DNA from: Pseudomonas iranensis
Lineage (GTDB): Bacteria > Pseudomonadota > Gammaproteobacteria > Pseudomonadales > Pseudomonadaceae
Length of the DNA: 64,000 nucleotides
Assembly: GCF_014268585.2 (NCBI RefSeq)
Contig: NZ_CP077092.1
Span: forward strand, 4,092,001 to 4,156,000
Direction of reading: 5' to 3'
Shown here: positions 54,526 through 63,906 of the stretch, one piece after another
Layout of the letters: each line of letters begins with the position of its first letter
Position numbering within the stretch: position 1 is the stretch's first letter
Notes under the pieces: generated by a model
Databases searched by the model: none
What the model saw: the letters and a program-made list of their open reading frames with translations, nothing else
What the model was told of the DNA's origin: nothing
Program-made: the position numbers and the translations under genes

Positions 54526-54658
54526 AAGGTTTCCTTCGAATGAACAGACAGGCGCACACACCGGCCGTCGATGGCTGGGCATTCTAGGGAGATGAACACT
54601 TCAGGAAAATTCGTATTTTTAGCGGCTATACTTCGGTTTTCACGAAGTGGCGACCGCT

Positions 54659-55558
54659 ATGCTCAATTACCGACAACTGCACTACTTCTGGGTTGTGGCC
54701 AAAACCGGCAGCATCGTCCGCGCCTGCGAACAACTGAACCTGACGCCACAGACCATCAGCGGACAGATTTCACTGCTTGAACAAACCTATGGCGTGGAGT
54801 TGTTTCGCCGCGTCGGCCGGCAGCTGGAGCTCACCGAAGCCGGTCGTCAGGCCCTGCCCTACGCCGAGCAGATGTTTCAGTTGGGCGGCGAGCTGGAGCT
54901 GATGCTGCGAGCGCAGCCCAACGAGCAGCAGATCCTCTTTCGCGTCGGGGTGGCCGACGTGGTGCCCAAATCGATTGTTTATCGCCTGATCGCGCCGACC
55001 ATGGAGTTGAGCGAGCCGCTGCGCATCACCTGCCGCGAAGACAAGCTCGAGCGCCTGCTCGCCGATCTGGCCATCCAGCGTCTGGATCTGGTTATTTCCG
55101 ACAGCCCGATGCCTTCGCATCTGGACATCAAAGGCTACAGCCAGAAGCTCGGTGAATGCGGGATCAGTTTTTTCGCCACCGCCGAACTCGCCGCGCAGTA
55201 TGGCCAGGATTTCCCGCGCAGCCTGCACGGCGCGCCGCTGCTGATTCCCGGCGCGGAAACCGTGGTGCGCAGCCGTTTGCAGCGCTGGTTCGCCGAACAG
55301 CAGATCCAGCCGCAGATTGTCGGCGAATTCGATGACAGTGCTTTGATGCAGGCCTTCGGCCAATCCGGCAGCGGGATCTTTATCGGCCCGAGCGTGATTG
55401 CCGAGGAAGTGAAGCGCCAGTACGGCGTCGAGTTGATCGGCCAGACCGACGCGGTGAGCGAGTCGTTCTATGCCATTTCGGTGGAACGCAAGGTCAAGCA
55501 CCCTGGCATCGTAGCGATTACCGAGGGTGCCCGACGCGAGCTGTTTACCGGGTTATGA
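54659..55558 (+). CDS. nhaR: NhaR-like LysR-family regulator
   Basis: A 299-residue LysR protein. The opening MLNYRQLHYFWVVAKTGSIVRACEQLNLTPQTISGQISLLEQTYGVELFRRVGRQLELTEAG is characteristic of NhaR, the sodium-responsive activator of the antiporter gene nhaA in enterobacteria. No nhaA lies nearby, so the target here may differ. The ATG at 54659 is preferred to an in-frame GTG at 54647. It is convergent with the MFS gene at 55553, and the two coding regions overlap by six bases. Confidence 0.85.
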   Translation: MLNYRQLHYFWVVAKTGSIVRACEQLNLTPQTISGQISLLEQTYGVELFRRVGRQLELTEAGRQALPYAEQMFQLGGELELMLRAQPNEQQILFRVGVADVVPKSIVYRLIAPTMELSEPLRITCREDKLERLLADLAIQRLDLVISDSPMPSHLDIKGYSQKLGECGISFFATAELAAQYGQDFPRSLHGAPLLIPGAETVVRSRLQRWFAEQQIQPQIVGEFDDSALMQAFGQSGSGIFIGPSVIAEEVKRQYGVELIGQTDAVSESFYAISVERKVKHPGIVAITEGARRELFTGL

Positions 55559-56710
55559 AGCGCAGACTTCCCGCGGCTTCAGCGTCATCAACACCATGGC
55601 AAGGAACACCGACAGCAAAATGAAGCCGGCAGCGGCAAAGCCCAAGAAGCCCAGCCCGGCACTGTCGATCACCCGGCCGCCGACCATCGCGCCCAGGCCG
55701 ATACCGAGATTGGCCCCGGCGATGTTCAGCGACGCGGCGAAGGCCGGCGCTTCCGGTGCGGCTTTCATCAGGCGCACATGGCTGACCAGGAACAGCGCCG
55801 CCTGGGTCACGCCCCAAATACCCATCGCCACCGCCAGGCCGACTGGCGAATGAATGTTCGGCACCAGCGAAACCATGCCGGCGATCATGAACGCACAGAA
55901 CAACACCGACGCCCCCAGCGGATGCCGATCCACCGCACGCCCGCCGAGCGAGTTGCCGATCAGCCCGACTGCGCCAAACGCCATCAGGCACCAACCGACC
56001 ACGGTGCCGTTGAAACCGGCAAGTCGTTCGAGGATGTCCGCAAGGTAGGTATAAGCGGTGAACATGCCGCTGAACACCAGAATCGACAACAAGATATGGC
56101 CGAGCATCAGCGGGCTGCGCAGGATCTTGAACTGCGAACGGAAGCTGACCTGATGCTGATGCAGACTGGTTTTCGGCAGATAGACAAACAGCAGCAAGGC
56201 TTTGGCAAACGCGATCAGCGCCAGAATGCCGAATGCGCTGCGCCAGCCGAACGCGTCGGAAATCAGCGTGCCGACCGGAATGCCGAACACCGTGGCGCAG
56301 ACGATACCGAAGCCGATCTTGGCGATGGCGCGGCCGGCGAAATCCGGGCCGACGATGTCGACGGCGGTTTCACTGGCCAATGCCCAGAACACTGGCAAAC
56401 CCAACGCCGGAATCAACCGTGCGATGGCCATCACCCAGATATTCGGCGCCAACGCTGCAACGGTATTGGCCAGACCGAACATGATCAGAATGCTGATGAA
56501 CAGTTTGCGCCGTTCGAAACGGGCGAAATACGCGGTCAGGAACGGGCCGAACAGCGCCACGGTAAAGGCGAACAAGGTCACCAGCAGCCCGGCTTGCGGG
56601 ATGCTGACTTCGAGGTCTCGGGCGATCGCCGGCAACAGGCCGACAATGACGAATTCCGTGGTCAGCACCGTGAACCCGGCGGCGGACAACAGAAGAATAG
56701 GCAACAGCAT
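55553..56710 (-). CDS. MFS efflux transporter (DHA1 group)
   Basis: A 385-residue protein with twelve helices. The first helices (LPILLLSAAGFTVLTTEFVIVGLLPAIARDLEVSIPQAGLLVTLFAFTVALFGPFLTAYF) are typical of the AraJ/PbuE-like efflux group, with a conserved acidic residue in TM1. The start at 56710 has GGAG at the right distance and begins directly with TM1. Substrate unknown. It is divergent from sstT and overlaps the end of the NhaR-like gene by six bases tail to tail. Confidence 0.87.
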   Translation of the reverse strand: MLLPILLLSAAGFTVLTTEFVIVGLLPAIARDLEVSIPQAGLLVTLFAFTVALFGPFLTAYFARFERRKLFISILIMFGLANTVAALAPNIWVMAIARLIPALGLPVFWALASETAVDIVGPDFAGRAIAKIGFGIVCATVFGIPVGTLISDAFGWRSAFGILALIAFAKALLLFVYLPKTSLHQHQVSFRSQFKILRSPLMLGHILLSILVFSGMFTAYTYLADILERLAGFNGTVVGWCLMAFGAVGLIGNSLGGRAVDRHPLGASVLFCAFMIAGMVSLVPNIHSPVGLAVAMGIWGVTQAALFLVSHVRLMKAAPEAPAFAASLNIAGANLGIGLGAMVGGRVIDSAGLGFLGFAAAGFILLSVFLAMVLMTLKPREVCAS

Positions 56711-57017
56711 GCGCAACTCCAGCAAAACGACGACACCAGCGATGACCCGGAGGCCCGCTGGCAGAACTTGAAAATGAGGATGGCGAAGCTTAACAGACTG
56801 CGTCCGCACTGAGTTGCCCAAAACTGCCGATCTGCCGGGCCGATCCGGTGGCAGATCGTCACAGGCCTGAAGGTTCACGCCTACGCTGTGATAAAGTCCG
56901 CGCCCTGAAAATCGTACAGCTGTTCAACGTGCCGTTTGGCGGCGTTGATGTCACTTCGACAGGCGTTTCGTGACTGCCCACGACGCTTCGCACCCTATAA
57001 AAAACAGAGATGCCGCT

Positions 57018-58250
57018 ATGACCGCTTCATCCCCTTCGTTACTGCAACGCCTGAAACGCCTGAGTCTGGTGACCCAGATAGTCATTGGTCTGATCGCCGG
57101 CATTGCCCTGGCCCTGATTGCACCGGAGCTGGCGAAGTCCACCGCGTTCATCGGCAAGGTGTTTGTCTCGGCGTTGAAAGCCGTGGCGCCGATTCTGGTG
57201 TTCGTGCTGGTGATGGCCTCGATCGCCAACCACAAGCACGGTCAGGAAACCCACATCCGCCCGATCCTGTTCCTTTACCTGCTGGGTACATTCAGCGCTG
57301 CGGTGGTGGCCGTGGTCGCCAGCATGGCGTTCCCGTCGAATCTGGTGTTATCGACCGAGAACGTTGCCGTGACTGCGCCCGGCGGCATCGGCGAAGTGCT
57401 GCAAAGCCTGTTGCTGAGCGTCGTCGACAACCCGGTCAGCGCGCTGATGAATGCCAACTTCATCGGCATTCTGGCCTGGGCGATCGGCATGGGCATTGCC
57501 ATCCGCCACGCTGGCGACACCACTCGCGAAGTGCTCGGTGACTTGTCCAACGGCGTCACCGTGATCGTCCGCGTGGTCATTCGCTTCGCGCCGCTGGGCA
57601 TCTTCGGCCTGGTCGCGTCGACATTGGCCACCTCCGGTTTTGGCGCGCTGCTCGGCTACGCGCACCTGCTGGCGGTGCTGCTGGGCTGCATGCTGTTCGT
57701 CGCGCTGGTGATGAACCCGCTGATCGTGTTCTGGAAGCTGCGCCGCAATCCGTACCCGTTGACCCTGATTTGCCTGCGCGAAAGCGGCATCACCGCGTTC
57801 TTCACCCGCAGCTCGGCGGCGAACATTCCGGTCAACCTGGAATTGAGCAAGCGCCTGGGCCTGCACGAAGACACCTACTCGGTATCGATCCCGCTCGGCG
57901 CGACCATCAACATGGCCGGTGCGGCGATCACCATTACCGTGCTGACCCTGGCGGCGGTGCACACCTTGGGCATCGCTGTGGACATTCCGACCGCGATCCT
58001 GCTCAGCGTCGTCGCAGCCATTTGCGCCTGTGGTGCTTCGGGTGTGGCCGGTGGGTCGCTGCTGCTGATTCCGCTGGCGTGCAGCCTGTTCGGCATCCCG
58101 AGCGAGATCGCCATGCAGGTCGTGGCGGTGGGCTTCATTATTGGCGTGCTGCAGGATTCGGCGGAGACCGCGCTGAACTCGTCGACTGACGTGCTGTTTA
58201 CCGCGGCGGCTTGCCTGGGCGAAGAAGAGAAGGCTCAGCGTACGGCGTAA
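57018..58250 (+). CDS. sstT: Sodium/serine(threonine) symporter
   Basis: A 410-residue member of the dicarboxylate/amino acid:cation symporter family. Signatures: [30 protein letters not shown] (the NMAG substrate/sodium-binding motif) and the serine-rich loop [22 protein letters not shown]. SstT imports L-serine and L-threonine with sodium. The ATG at 57018 ([24 protein letters not shown]) matches the SstT start. Confidence 0.95.
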   Translation: MTASSPSLLQRLKRLSLVTQIVIGLIAGIALALIAPELAKSTAFIGKVFVSALKAVAPILVFVLVMASIANHKHGQETHIRPILFLYLLGTFSAAVVAVVASMAFPSNLVLSTENVAVTAPGGIGEVLQSLLLSVVDNPVSALMNANFIGILAWAIGMGIAIRHAGDTTREVLGDLSNGVTVIVRVVIRFAPLGIFGLVASTLATSGFGALLGYAHLLAVLLGCMLFVALVMNPLIVFWKLRRNPYPLTLICLRESGITAFFTRSSAANIPVNLELSKRLGLHEDTYSVSIPLGATINMAGAAITITVLTLAAVHTLGIAVDIPTAILLSVVAAICACGASGVAGGSLLLIPLACSLFGIPSEIAMQVVAVGFIIGVLQDSAETALNSSTDVLFTAAACLGEEEKAQRTA

Positions 58251-58262
58251 CCGCCTTACCTT

Positions 58263-58350
58263 GTGGGAGCGAGCCTGCTCGCGAAAGGGGCGAGACATTC
58301 AGCATTAATAGCGCCTGATACGCCGCATTCGCGAGCAGGCTCGCTCCCAC
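58263..58350. repeat. REP doublet (REPIN)
   Basis: Inverted REP pair after sstT and before its terminator. Confidence 0.95.
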
Positions 58351-58360
58351 AGAAAAACAA

Positions 58361-58396
58361 AAGCCCGCCAAGGCGCGAACCTTGGCGGGCTTTTTC
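58361..58396. terminator. Terminator shared by sstT and the DUF1993 gene
   Basis: AAGCCCGCCAAGG-CGCGAA-CCTTGGCGGGCTT, a 13-bp stem with a T run on the plus strand and A-rich bases before it. Confidence 0.9.
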
Positions 58397-58408
58397 GTAT
58401 CGGGGTGT

Positions 58409-58918
58409 TTAGAACGCGCCCATGTAATCGCGCTTGCCCACTTCAACGCCGTTATGACGCAGCAGCGCGTAGGTGGTGGTGACGTGGAAGAAGAACTGCG
58501 GCAAGCCGTAAGTCAGCAGATACGCCTGACCACTGAAGCGCTTCTCTTTCGGCGTGCCCGGACGGGTGACGATTTCGATGCCTTCCTTGCCATCAATCTG
58601 CTCTGGCTTGATCTCGCCAATGAAGGCCAGGACCTTGGCGATCAGCGCTTGCAGTTCGGCGAAGGTGGTTTCGGTGTCGTCGTACTTCGGCAGTTCGACT
58701 TCAGCCAGACGCGCCGACACGCCTTTGGCGAAATCCACGGCGATCTGCACCTGACGCACCAGCGGGAACATGTCCGGGTACAGACGCGCTTGCAGGAAGA
58801 CGCTCTGGTCGATGTTTTTCGCGCTGGCGTGGGCTTCAGCCTTTTTCAGCACATCGCTCAGGGCGTTGAGCATTTGTTGAAAAACCGGGACGGATGCGGA
58901 GTACAGTGAAATGGTCAT
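58409..58918 (-). CDS. DUF1993 domain protein
   Basis: A 169-residue four-helix-bundle protein of the DinB-like fold. The opening MTISLYSASVPVFQQMLNALSDVLKKAEAHA and the motifs ARLYPDMFPLVRQVQIAVDFAKG and FFFHVTTTYALLRHNGVEVGKRDYMG are typical for the family. DinB-like proteins often bind a metal with three His residues, but only one convincing His ligand is visible here. No signal peptide. Function unknown. It stands alone, divergent from the YceH gene. Confidence 0.9.
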   Translation of the reverse strand: MTISLYSASVPVFQQMLNALSDVLKKAEAHASAKNIDQSVFLQARLYPDMFPLVRQVQIAVDFAKGVSARLAEVELPKYDDTETTFAELQALIAKVLAFIGEIKPEQIDGKEGIEIVTRPGTPKEKRFSGQAYLLTYGLPQFFFHVTTTYALLRHNGVEVGKRDYMGAF

Positions 58919-59043
58919 GGCAATCTCATGTGATGGCTGGGTAATACGTGGTGGCGATTATAGCCATGCTTGATGAGCACACGGCTTGCCTTTTGTTTGG
59001 CAAGGATTAGGCTAGGCGGCTTCGACTGCAGAGGGAACGCGCG

Positions 59044-59688
59044 ATGAGCAACGAACAAGAATCCACCTCCGACCAGCCACGGCTCAATGCCACGGAAATC
59101 CGCATTCTCGGTGCGCTGATCGAAAAACAGGCCACCAGCCCGGAAACCTATCCGCTGACCCTCAATGCGCTGGTGCTGGCCTGCAATCAGAAAACCAGTC
59201 GTGAACCGGTGACGAACCTCAATCAGGGCCAGGTCGGGCAAAGCCTGCGGGCGCTGGAGGGGCGTGGTTTCACCCGGCTGGTGATGGGCAGCCGTGCCGA
59301 CCGCTGGGAGCACAAGGTCGACAAGGCGCTGGAACTGGTGCCGGCGCAGGTGATTCTGACGGGTTTGATGTTTCTGCGCGGTCCGCAGACCGTCAACGAA
59401 CTGCTGACCCGCAGCGGGCGCATGCACGAATTCGAAGACGCCGAGCAGGTCGTGCATCAGCTTGAACGCCTGATTGCACGCGGACTGGCGGTATTGATTC
59501 CGCGTCAGGCCGGGCAGCGCGAGGATCGTTATACCCATGCCTTGGGCGATCCGGCCGATATCGAGGCGATCCTGGCGGCGCGGCAGAATCCCGGGGAGCG
59601 ATCGGGCGGTGGCGTTTCACTGGAGCGTATCGAAGAACTCGAGGCCCGCATCGCGGCGCTGGAAGAACGCCTGGCCCGCCTCGAATAA
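59044..59688 (+). CDS. YceH/DUF480 family protein
   Basis: A 214-residue soluble protein with two tandem winged-helix domains (residues 15-90 and 95-170). The sequence [40 protein letters not shown] is the family signature. The C-terminal 35 residues form a coiled coil ([20 protein letters not shown]). It is conserved in gamma-proteobacteria without a settled function, and its winged helices suggest nucleic-acid binding. ATG at 59044 preceded by AGAGGGAACGCGCG. Confidence 0.9.
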   Translation: MSNEQESTSDQPRLNATEIRILGALIEKQATSPETYPLTLNALVLACNQKTSREPVTNLNQGQVGQSLRALEGRGFTRLVMGSRADRWEHKVDKALELVPAQVILTGLMFLRGPQTVNELLTRSGRMHEFEDAEQVVHQLERLIARGLAVLIPRQAGQREDRYTHALGDPADIEAILAARQNPGERSGGGVSLERIEELEARIAALEERLARLE

Positions 59689-59704
59689 CCACCGCAAAGC
59701 CATT

Positions 59705-59791
59705 GTGGGAGCGAGCCTGCTCGCGAAAGCGTAGTGTCAGTCACCACGATCTCGGATGACCCGCCGCCTTCGCGAGCAGGCTCGCTCCCAC
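59705..59791. repeat. REP doublet (REPIN)
   Basis: Inverted REP pair between the convergent YceH and cupin genes. Confidence 0.95.
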
Positions 59792-59820
59792 AGGGTCTGC
59801 GCGATATTCAGCTGCCCGCT

Positions 59821-60339
59821 TCATTCCCCATCCCAATAATCCACCCCATCCGCCTGCCGCGCGACAGCGACAAAACCCGAGGCATTGCCCTCGGCATCCA
59901 CCGTGAAATTATCCATCACCGCATACTTGTTCGAATCCGGATACTCACAAATTTCCGGCTGCTGCTGAGTGCTCACCGCCAGATAACGCAGTTCGCCCGC
60001 GCTGGTATTGATGATCTGATGTGCCTTCTCCGGTCCGCCCGGTGGGCAGGCGATCACATCACCGGCGCGGATCGGAAAACGCTCCCCTCCCAAGCGCACC
60101 TCGCCCTCCCCGGCCACCACGTAGAACATCTCCTCATTGACCCGATGGCTGTGGAACGGACTGCCGCGCATGCCCGCTGGCAGTGCATACAGGCGATAAC
60201 CGAGTTTCTGCGCACCGAGTTGCTGGCCGATCCGCGCGATACGCTGCTGATAACGCCCGGCAGTGTCGCCTTCAGGAGCCAGGGCTGCGGGAAGGGCTTC
60301 GAGTTCGACCTCGTTGAGGTTGAGGATGGGCGGATGCAT
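59821..60339 (-). CDS. Cupin-domain protein
   Basis: A 172-residue single-cupin protein. Motif 1 is GSPFHSHRVNEEMFYVVAGEGEVRLGGERFPIRAGD (two His and one Glu metal ligands). Motif 2, around PPGGPEKAHQIINTSAGELRYLAVS, supplies the third His. It probably binds a divalent metal and a small organic acid or sugar. The substrate cannot be read. A GGCGGCAT context precedes the ATG at 60339, with no clear ribosome site. Confidence 0.87.
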   Translation of the reverse strand: MHPPILNLNEVELEALPAALAPEGDTAGRYQQRIARIGQQLGAQKLGYRLYALPAGMRGSPFHSHRVNEEMFYVVAGEGEVRLGGERFPIRAGDVIACPPGGPEKAHQIINTSAGELRYLAVSTQQQPEICEYPDSNKYAVMDNFTVDAEGNASGFVAVARQADGVDYWDGE

Positions 60340-60427
60340 GGGCGGCCTCGGTTATGGTTTTTGTGGTGGGCACGTCTGTGCGTGCTGGCGAGGATTATAG
60401 ATAGTGATCCAGAACCGCAGAGCGGCC

Positions 60428-60511
60428 TTCGTGAGCAGGCTCGCTCCCACATTCAATCGCATTCCAACTGGAGGAACACGCTCAACCTGTGGGAGCGAGC
60501 CTGCTCGCGAA
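60428..60511. repeat. REP doublet (REPIN), one arm mutated
   Basis: Inverted REP pair; the left arm reads TTCGTGAG in place of TTCGCGAG. Confidence 0.92.
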
Positions 60512-60539
60512 GAGGCCAGCCCAGCCACTTAAAAATCAA

Positions 60540-61358
60540 TCAGCTACGCGCAAAATCCACCGCCGCCGCAAATTGCGCCTCATTCGGCCGCACCCCGGTG
60601 TACAGCACGAACTGCTCCAGCGCCTGAATCGCAATCACCTCAAGCCCGGTGATCACTCGCTTGCCCTCGGCCCGCGCCCGCACGATCAGCGGCGTTTCCG
60701 AAGGGATCGCCACCACGTCGAATACAGTCTCAGCCGCTTTGATCACTTCAGGCTCGAACGCCAGCTGCCCCGCCTCCGGCCCGCCGTCCATGCCTACCGG
60801 GGTGACATTGATCAACATCTGCGGGCGCTCGTCGCCAAGCTCGGCCTGCCAGCGATAACCCAGCGAATCCGCCAGGGCGCGGCCGGCCCGCTCGTTACGG
60901 GCGACAATCAAACCGTTCTTGTAGCCACCATCGCGCAGGGCGCTCGCCACCGCTTTGGCCATGCCGCCGCTGCCACGCAGGGCGAAGGTCGAATCTTTCG
61001 GCACCGCGTGGCTTTCCAGCAATTGCGCGACCGCGATGTAATCGGTGTTGTAGGCCTTGAGGTGGCCGCCAGTGTTGACGATGGTGTTGATCGACTGGAT
61101 CGCCGCCGCCGACGCATCCAGCTCATCGACCAGCGCAATGCAGGCTTCCTTGAACGGCATCGACACGCCGCAGCCGCGAATGCCCAGTGCCCGGATGCCG
61201 CCGACCGCGCCGGTCAGGTCCTGGCTGCTGAACGCTTTGTAATAGAAATTCAGGCCCAGCTGTTCATACAAATGGTTGTGAAAACGCAGACCGAAATTCC
61301 CCGGGCGCCCGGACAGGGACATGCACAGTTGGGTGTCTTTGTTCGGGTTCATCTGCAT
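60540..61358 (-). CDS. Shikimate 5-dehydrogenase-like protein (AroE paralogue)
   Basis: A 272-residue shikimate-dehydrogenase-fold protein. The catalytic lysine is in GCGVSMPFKEACIALVD and the aspartate in AYNTDYIAVAQLLE, both at family positions. The cofactor loop reads GSGGMAKAVASAL in place of the usual GAGGAxRA, so the cofactor preference may differ. SLSGRPGNFGLRFHNHLYEQLG at the N-terminus replaces the NPIxHSxSPxxHN motif of true AroE, so it is more likely a quinate- or AroE-like paralogue. GGAGAAGTTTC precedes the ATG at 61358; an in-frame ATG lies six bases on. Confidence 0.85.
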   Translation of the reverse strand: MQMNPNKDTQLCMSLSGRPGNFGLRFHNHLYEQLGLNFYYKAFSSQDLTGAVGGIRALGIRGCGVSMPFKEACIALVDELDASAAAIQSINTIVNTGGHLKAYNTDYIAVAQLLESHAVPKDSTFALRGSGGMAKAVASALRDGGYKNGLIVARNERAGRALADSLGYRWQAELGDERPQMLINVTPVGMDGGPEAGQLAFEPEVIKAAETVFDVVAIPSETPLIVRARAEGKRVITGLEVIAIQALEQFVLYTGVRPNEAQFAAAVDFARS

Positions 61359-61601
61359 GAAACTTCTCCTTCAAACGCACTTTCGGATGGACGGGATTGG
61401 CCAGCCCACCGGGTTCTGAATCATCATTTGGGCTTGTTTGTGGCGCTGCGCTGCCGGGTAAAGAAGCCGCTACAGACCTTACACAAAATTTACCCAGCGG
61501 CTGTGCTGAATTTCGCAATTTTGCTGTCTTAGCTGTATCCCCGCGACAACTGTGGGCCTGATTCAGGCCGCGGCGCCGGGTCGAAGAACCGAGGACTTAT
61601 C

Positions 61602-61982
61602 ATGATTCGTAAACTTCCCATCATGGCTTTGTTGATTGGCGCACTTGCCGTCACCGGCCAGGCTGAAGCGGGTGGTGGCCATGGCTGGCAGGGCCCTGCA
61701 GTGTTTGGCGCGATCGTCGGCTCGGCCATCATCGGCTCGGCACTGATCAACCAGGATCGGCCAGTGTATGTGCAACAACAACCGGTTTATGTTCAGCCGC
61801 AACCGGTCTACGTGCAGCAACCACCGCCACCGGTCTATTACCAGCCGGCGCCGGTGTATGTGCAGCAACCGGTTTACGTGCAGCCGGCCCCGGTCTACTA
61901 CGGCCCGCCTCGCGGTTATTACGGCCGGCCCCACGGCTATTACGGCGGCCCACATGGTTACTACGGTGGTCCACGCTGGTAA
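61602..61982 (+). CDS. Exported Tyr/Pro/Gln-rich repeat protein
   Basis: A 126-residue protein with a signal peptide (residues 1-23, KLPIMALLIGALAVTGQAEA). A glycine-rich hydrophobic patch (FGAIVGSAIIGSALI) follows, then repeats of PVYVQQ/PVYYQPAP (residues 54-100) and a tail of GYYGGPHGYYGG repeats. No cysteine is present. Such low-complexity Tyr/Gly/Pro tails occur in envelope and matrix proteins. Many Pseudomonas carry similar genes of unknown role. Start at 61602 with GAGGA before it. Confidence 0.8.
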   Translation: MIRKLPIMALLIGALAVTGQAEAGGGHGWQGPAVFGAIVGSAIIGSALINQDRPVYVQQQPVYVQPQPVYVQQPPPPVYYQPAPVYVQQPVYVQPAPVYYGPPRGYYGRPHGYYGGPHGYYGGPRW

Positions 61983-61994
61983 GCGCAACACAGA

Positions 61995-62021
61995 GCCCTG
62001 CTTTCGAGCAGGGCTTTTTTA
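61995..62021 (+). terminator. Terminator after the Tyr/Pro-rich gene
   Basis: AGCCCTGCT-TTCG-AGCAGGGCT followed by five T residues. Confidence 0.92.
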
Positions 62022-62211
62022 TGACCGCTGGTCGGCCAACGTCTGAAAAAATCTCGCCAAGGTCGCTGTGAGGACAGTCCGAGCAGCTAAAGTCGGCATG
62101 ATGGAATCGACCGTCGGGCTTTTTTCATCGAACGGTCACCGCTTTGTCATGACGGAACCGCAATCTGAATCCGTCCGTAAACAACAGATCGATAACAACA
62201 AGGACGACTGT

Positions 62212-62406
62212 ATGCCCACACAAAACCCGCACCGCATGGTCGGTCTGTGCACCTCGAACAAGGTGTACAGCGCACTCACCGAGCTCAAGCACCTGGAAGG
62301 CCATCGCTGCGCCAAGCTGCTGTCCCTGCTCGCCGAAAACCTCGTGCACAAGGGCCTGCTCAATGAGCGCGAAGTCATGCACATGCTCGATCAAGTGGTG
62401 GAATGA
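62212..62406 (+). CDS. Small conserved-type protein (64 aa)
   Basis: A 64-residue protein (MPTQNPHRMVGLCTSNKVYSA, then LTELKHLEGHRCAKLLSLLAENLVHKGLLNEREVMHMLDQVV), predicted to be two or three helices with no signal peptide. The ATG at 62212 has AAGGA at 8 bases. In-frame ATGs at 62068, 62098 and 62148 lack ribosome sites. It contains two cysteines and three histidines. The function is unknown. Confidence 0.6.
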   Translation: MPTQNPHRMVGLCTSNKVYSALTELKHLEGHRCAKLLSLLAENLVHKGLLNEREVMHMLDQVVE

Positions 62407-62509
62407 CGCCAGACCTCACTGGCATCAATGACCACTATCGAAAGCGTTGATTGTCCGTCGTGCCGGCAAGTCCCTAAGGTAGCCCCATCAGTTTGATGGA
62501 GGTTTTCCC

Positions 62510-62692
62510 ATGGCACAGGTTCAAATCATGTCGGTGATCGGCAGCGCAGTTCCCGCTTCGCTGCGTGCATCCGGTTTGCTCGCTTGCTGGTATCTGGTGC
62601 GCGACGGCGAGCCGATCAGCGGCCCGCTCACCTCCTTGCCAGCAGCACAGGCCTTGTCGCAACAAGTCGCCAGCAACACCTTTCATGCCTAA
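62510..62692 (+). CDS. Small hypothetical protein (60 aa)
   Basis: A 60-residue protein, MAQVQIMSVIGSAVPASLRASG, then LLACWYLVRDGEPISGPLTSLPAAQALSQQVASNTFHA. The middle (WYLVRDGEPISGPLTSLPAA) resembles a GYF_2-like short strand-turn motif, but this is weak. A strong GGAGG lies 9 bases before the ATG. Its stop overlaps the convergent AI-2E gene by four bases. The function is unknown. Confidence 0.6.
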   Translation: MAQVQIMSVIGSAVPASLRASGLLACWYLVRDGEPISGPLTSLPAAQALSQQVASNTFHA

Positions 62693-63750
62693 GGCAGCTG
62701 CACCTTGGGCTTGGTCTCGACAAACAGCGCCCAGCTCGACAGGAACAATGCGGCAATCAGCGGCCCGATCACAAAGCCGTTGAGGCCGAAGACCGCGAGG
62801 CCGCCGAGGGTGGAAACCAGAATCAGGTAATCGGGCATTTTCGTATCCTTGCCCACCAGAATCGGGCGCAGCACGTTGTCGACCAGGCCGATCACGAATA
62901 CGCCGAACAAGCCCAGCACCACACCCTGCCAGATCATCCCGCTGAGCAGGAAGTACACCGCCACCGGCGCCCAGACAATCCCCGCGCCCACCGCTGGCAA
63001 CAGCGACAGAAACGCCATCAGCACCGCCCAGAGCAATGCGCTGGGAATGTCGAGAAACCAGAAAATCAGCCCGCCCAGTGCACCTTGGGTCACGGCCACC
63101 ACCACGTTGCCTTTGACTGTCGCGCGCACCACGCGGTTGAACTTCAGTTGCAGGCGGCGCTTGTGGTTTTCTTCCAGCGGCACGGCGCTGCGTATCTTGC
63201 GCGCCAGCTCGGGGCCGTCACGCAGAAAGAAAAACAACAGATAGAGCATGATGAAAAAGCTCACCACGAATTCGAACGTGCCCTGGCCGAAGCTGAACGC
63301 CTGAGTCGCCAGCGCCTGGCTGCCCTGCATCGCCGCTTTGACGATCTTCTCGCGCAAGCTGTCGAGTTCGCCCATGCCGAAGCGGTCGAGCAAGTGCTGA
63401 AAGTACGGCGGCAGACTGTGCTTGAACTGCGCCAGATACGCAGCGATATCCAGCTCGCCGCTTTCGATGTTCTTGTAGACCGTCGCCCCTTCCTGCACCA
63501 GCAGGATGCTGACGATGATCACCGGCAGAATCGCGATCACCAGGCACAGGCTCAAGGTGCACAGCGACGTCACGTTGCGTTGCCAGCCGAACTTCTGCTG
63601 CAACCTGCGCTGTACCGGCGCAAACAGAATGCCGAGGATGACAGCCCAGAACACCGCGCCGTAGAAAGGCAGCAGAATCCAGATAAAGGCCACCGTGACC
63701 AGCACCAGCAGCACTGTCAGGGATTTGAATTGCAGACTCTTTTCGTTCAT
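62689..63750 (-). CDS. AI-2E family transporter (TqsA/PerM-like)
   Basis: A 353-residue membrane protein with about eight helices. The segments FYGAVFWAVILGILFAPVQRRLQQKFG, FVVSFFIMLYLLFFFLRDGPEL and LGLFGVFVIGLVDNVLRPILVGKDTKMPDYLILVSTLGGLAVFGLNGFVIGPLIAALFLSSW are the family core. Members export AI-2, act in pH or osmotic homeostasis, or have other small substrates; the family name does not prove AI-2 transport. The start at 63750 follows TGGACCGGATAT, a weak site. Confidence 0.9.
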   Translation of the reverse strand: MNEKSLQFKSLTVLLVLVTVAFIWILLPFYGAVFWAVILGILFAPVQRRLQQKFGWQRNVTSLCTLSLCLVIAILPVIIVSILLVQEGATVYKNIESGELDIAAYLAQFKHSLPPYFQHLLDRFGMGELDSLREKIVKAAMQGSQALATQAFSFGQGTFEFVVSFFIMLYLLFFFLRDGPELARKIRSAVPLEENHKRRLQLKFNRVVRATVKGNVVVAVTQGALGGLIFWFLDIPSALLWAVLMAFLSLLPAVGAGIVWAPVAVYFLLSGMIWQGVVLGLFGVFVIGLVDNVLRPILVGKDTKMPDYLILVSTLGGLAVFGLNGFVIGPLIAALFLSSWALFVETKPKVQLP

Positions 63751-63906
63751 ATCCGGTCCATGTCAGTCAGGCGTCACGCACGCCCGCCCCACTTAGTCAG
63801 CCGCCGAGCGCGCGAGTGCCATGTTTATTCATGGAGCATAGATCCAGATCAATAAACCCTCGCAACAGCTGCCCTACCCTGCGCGGCTTTTGCGACCGAC
63901 ACCCAA

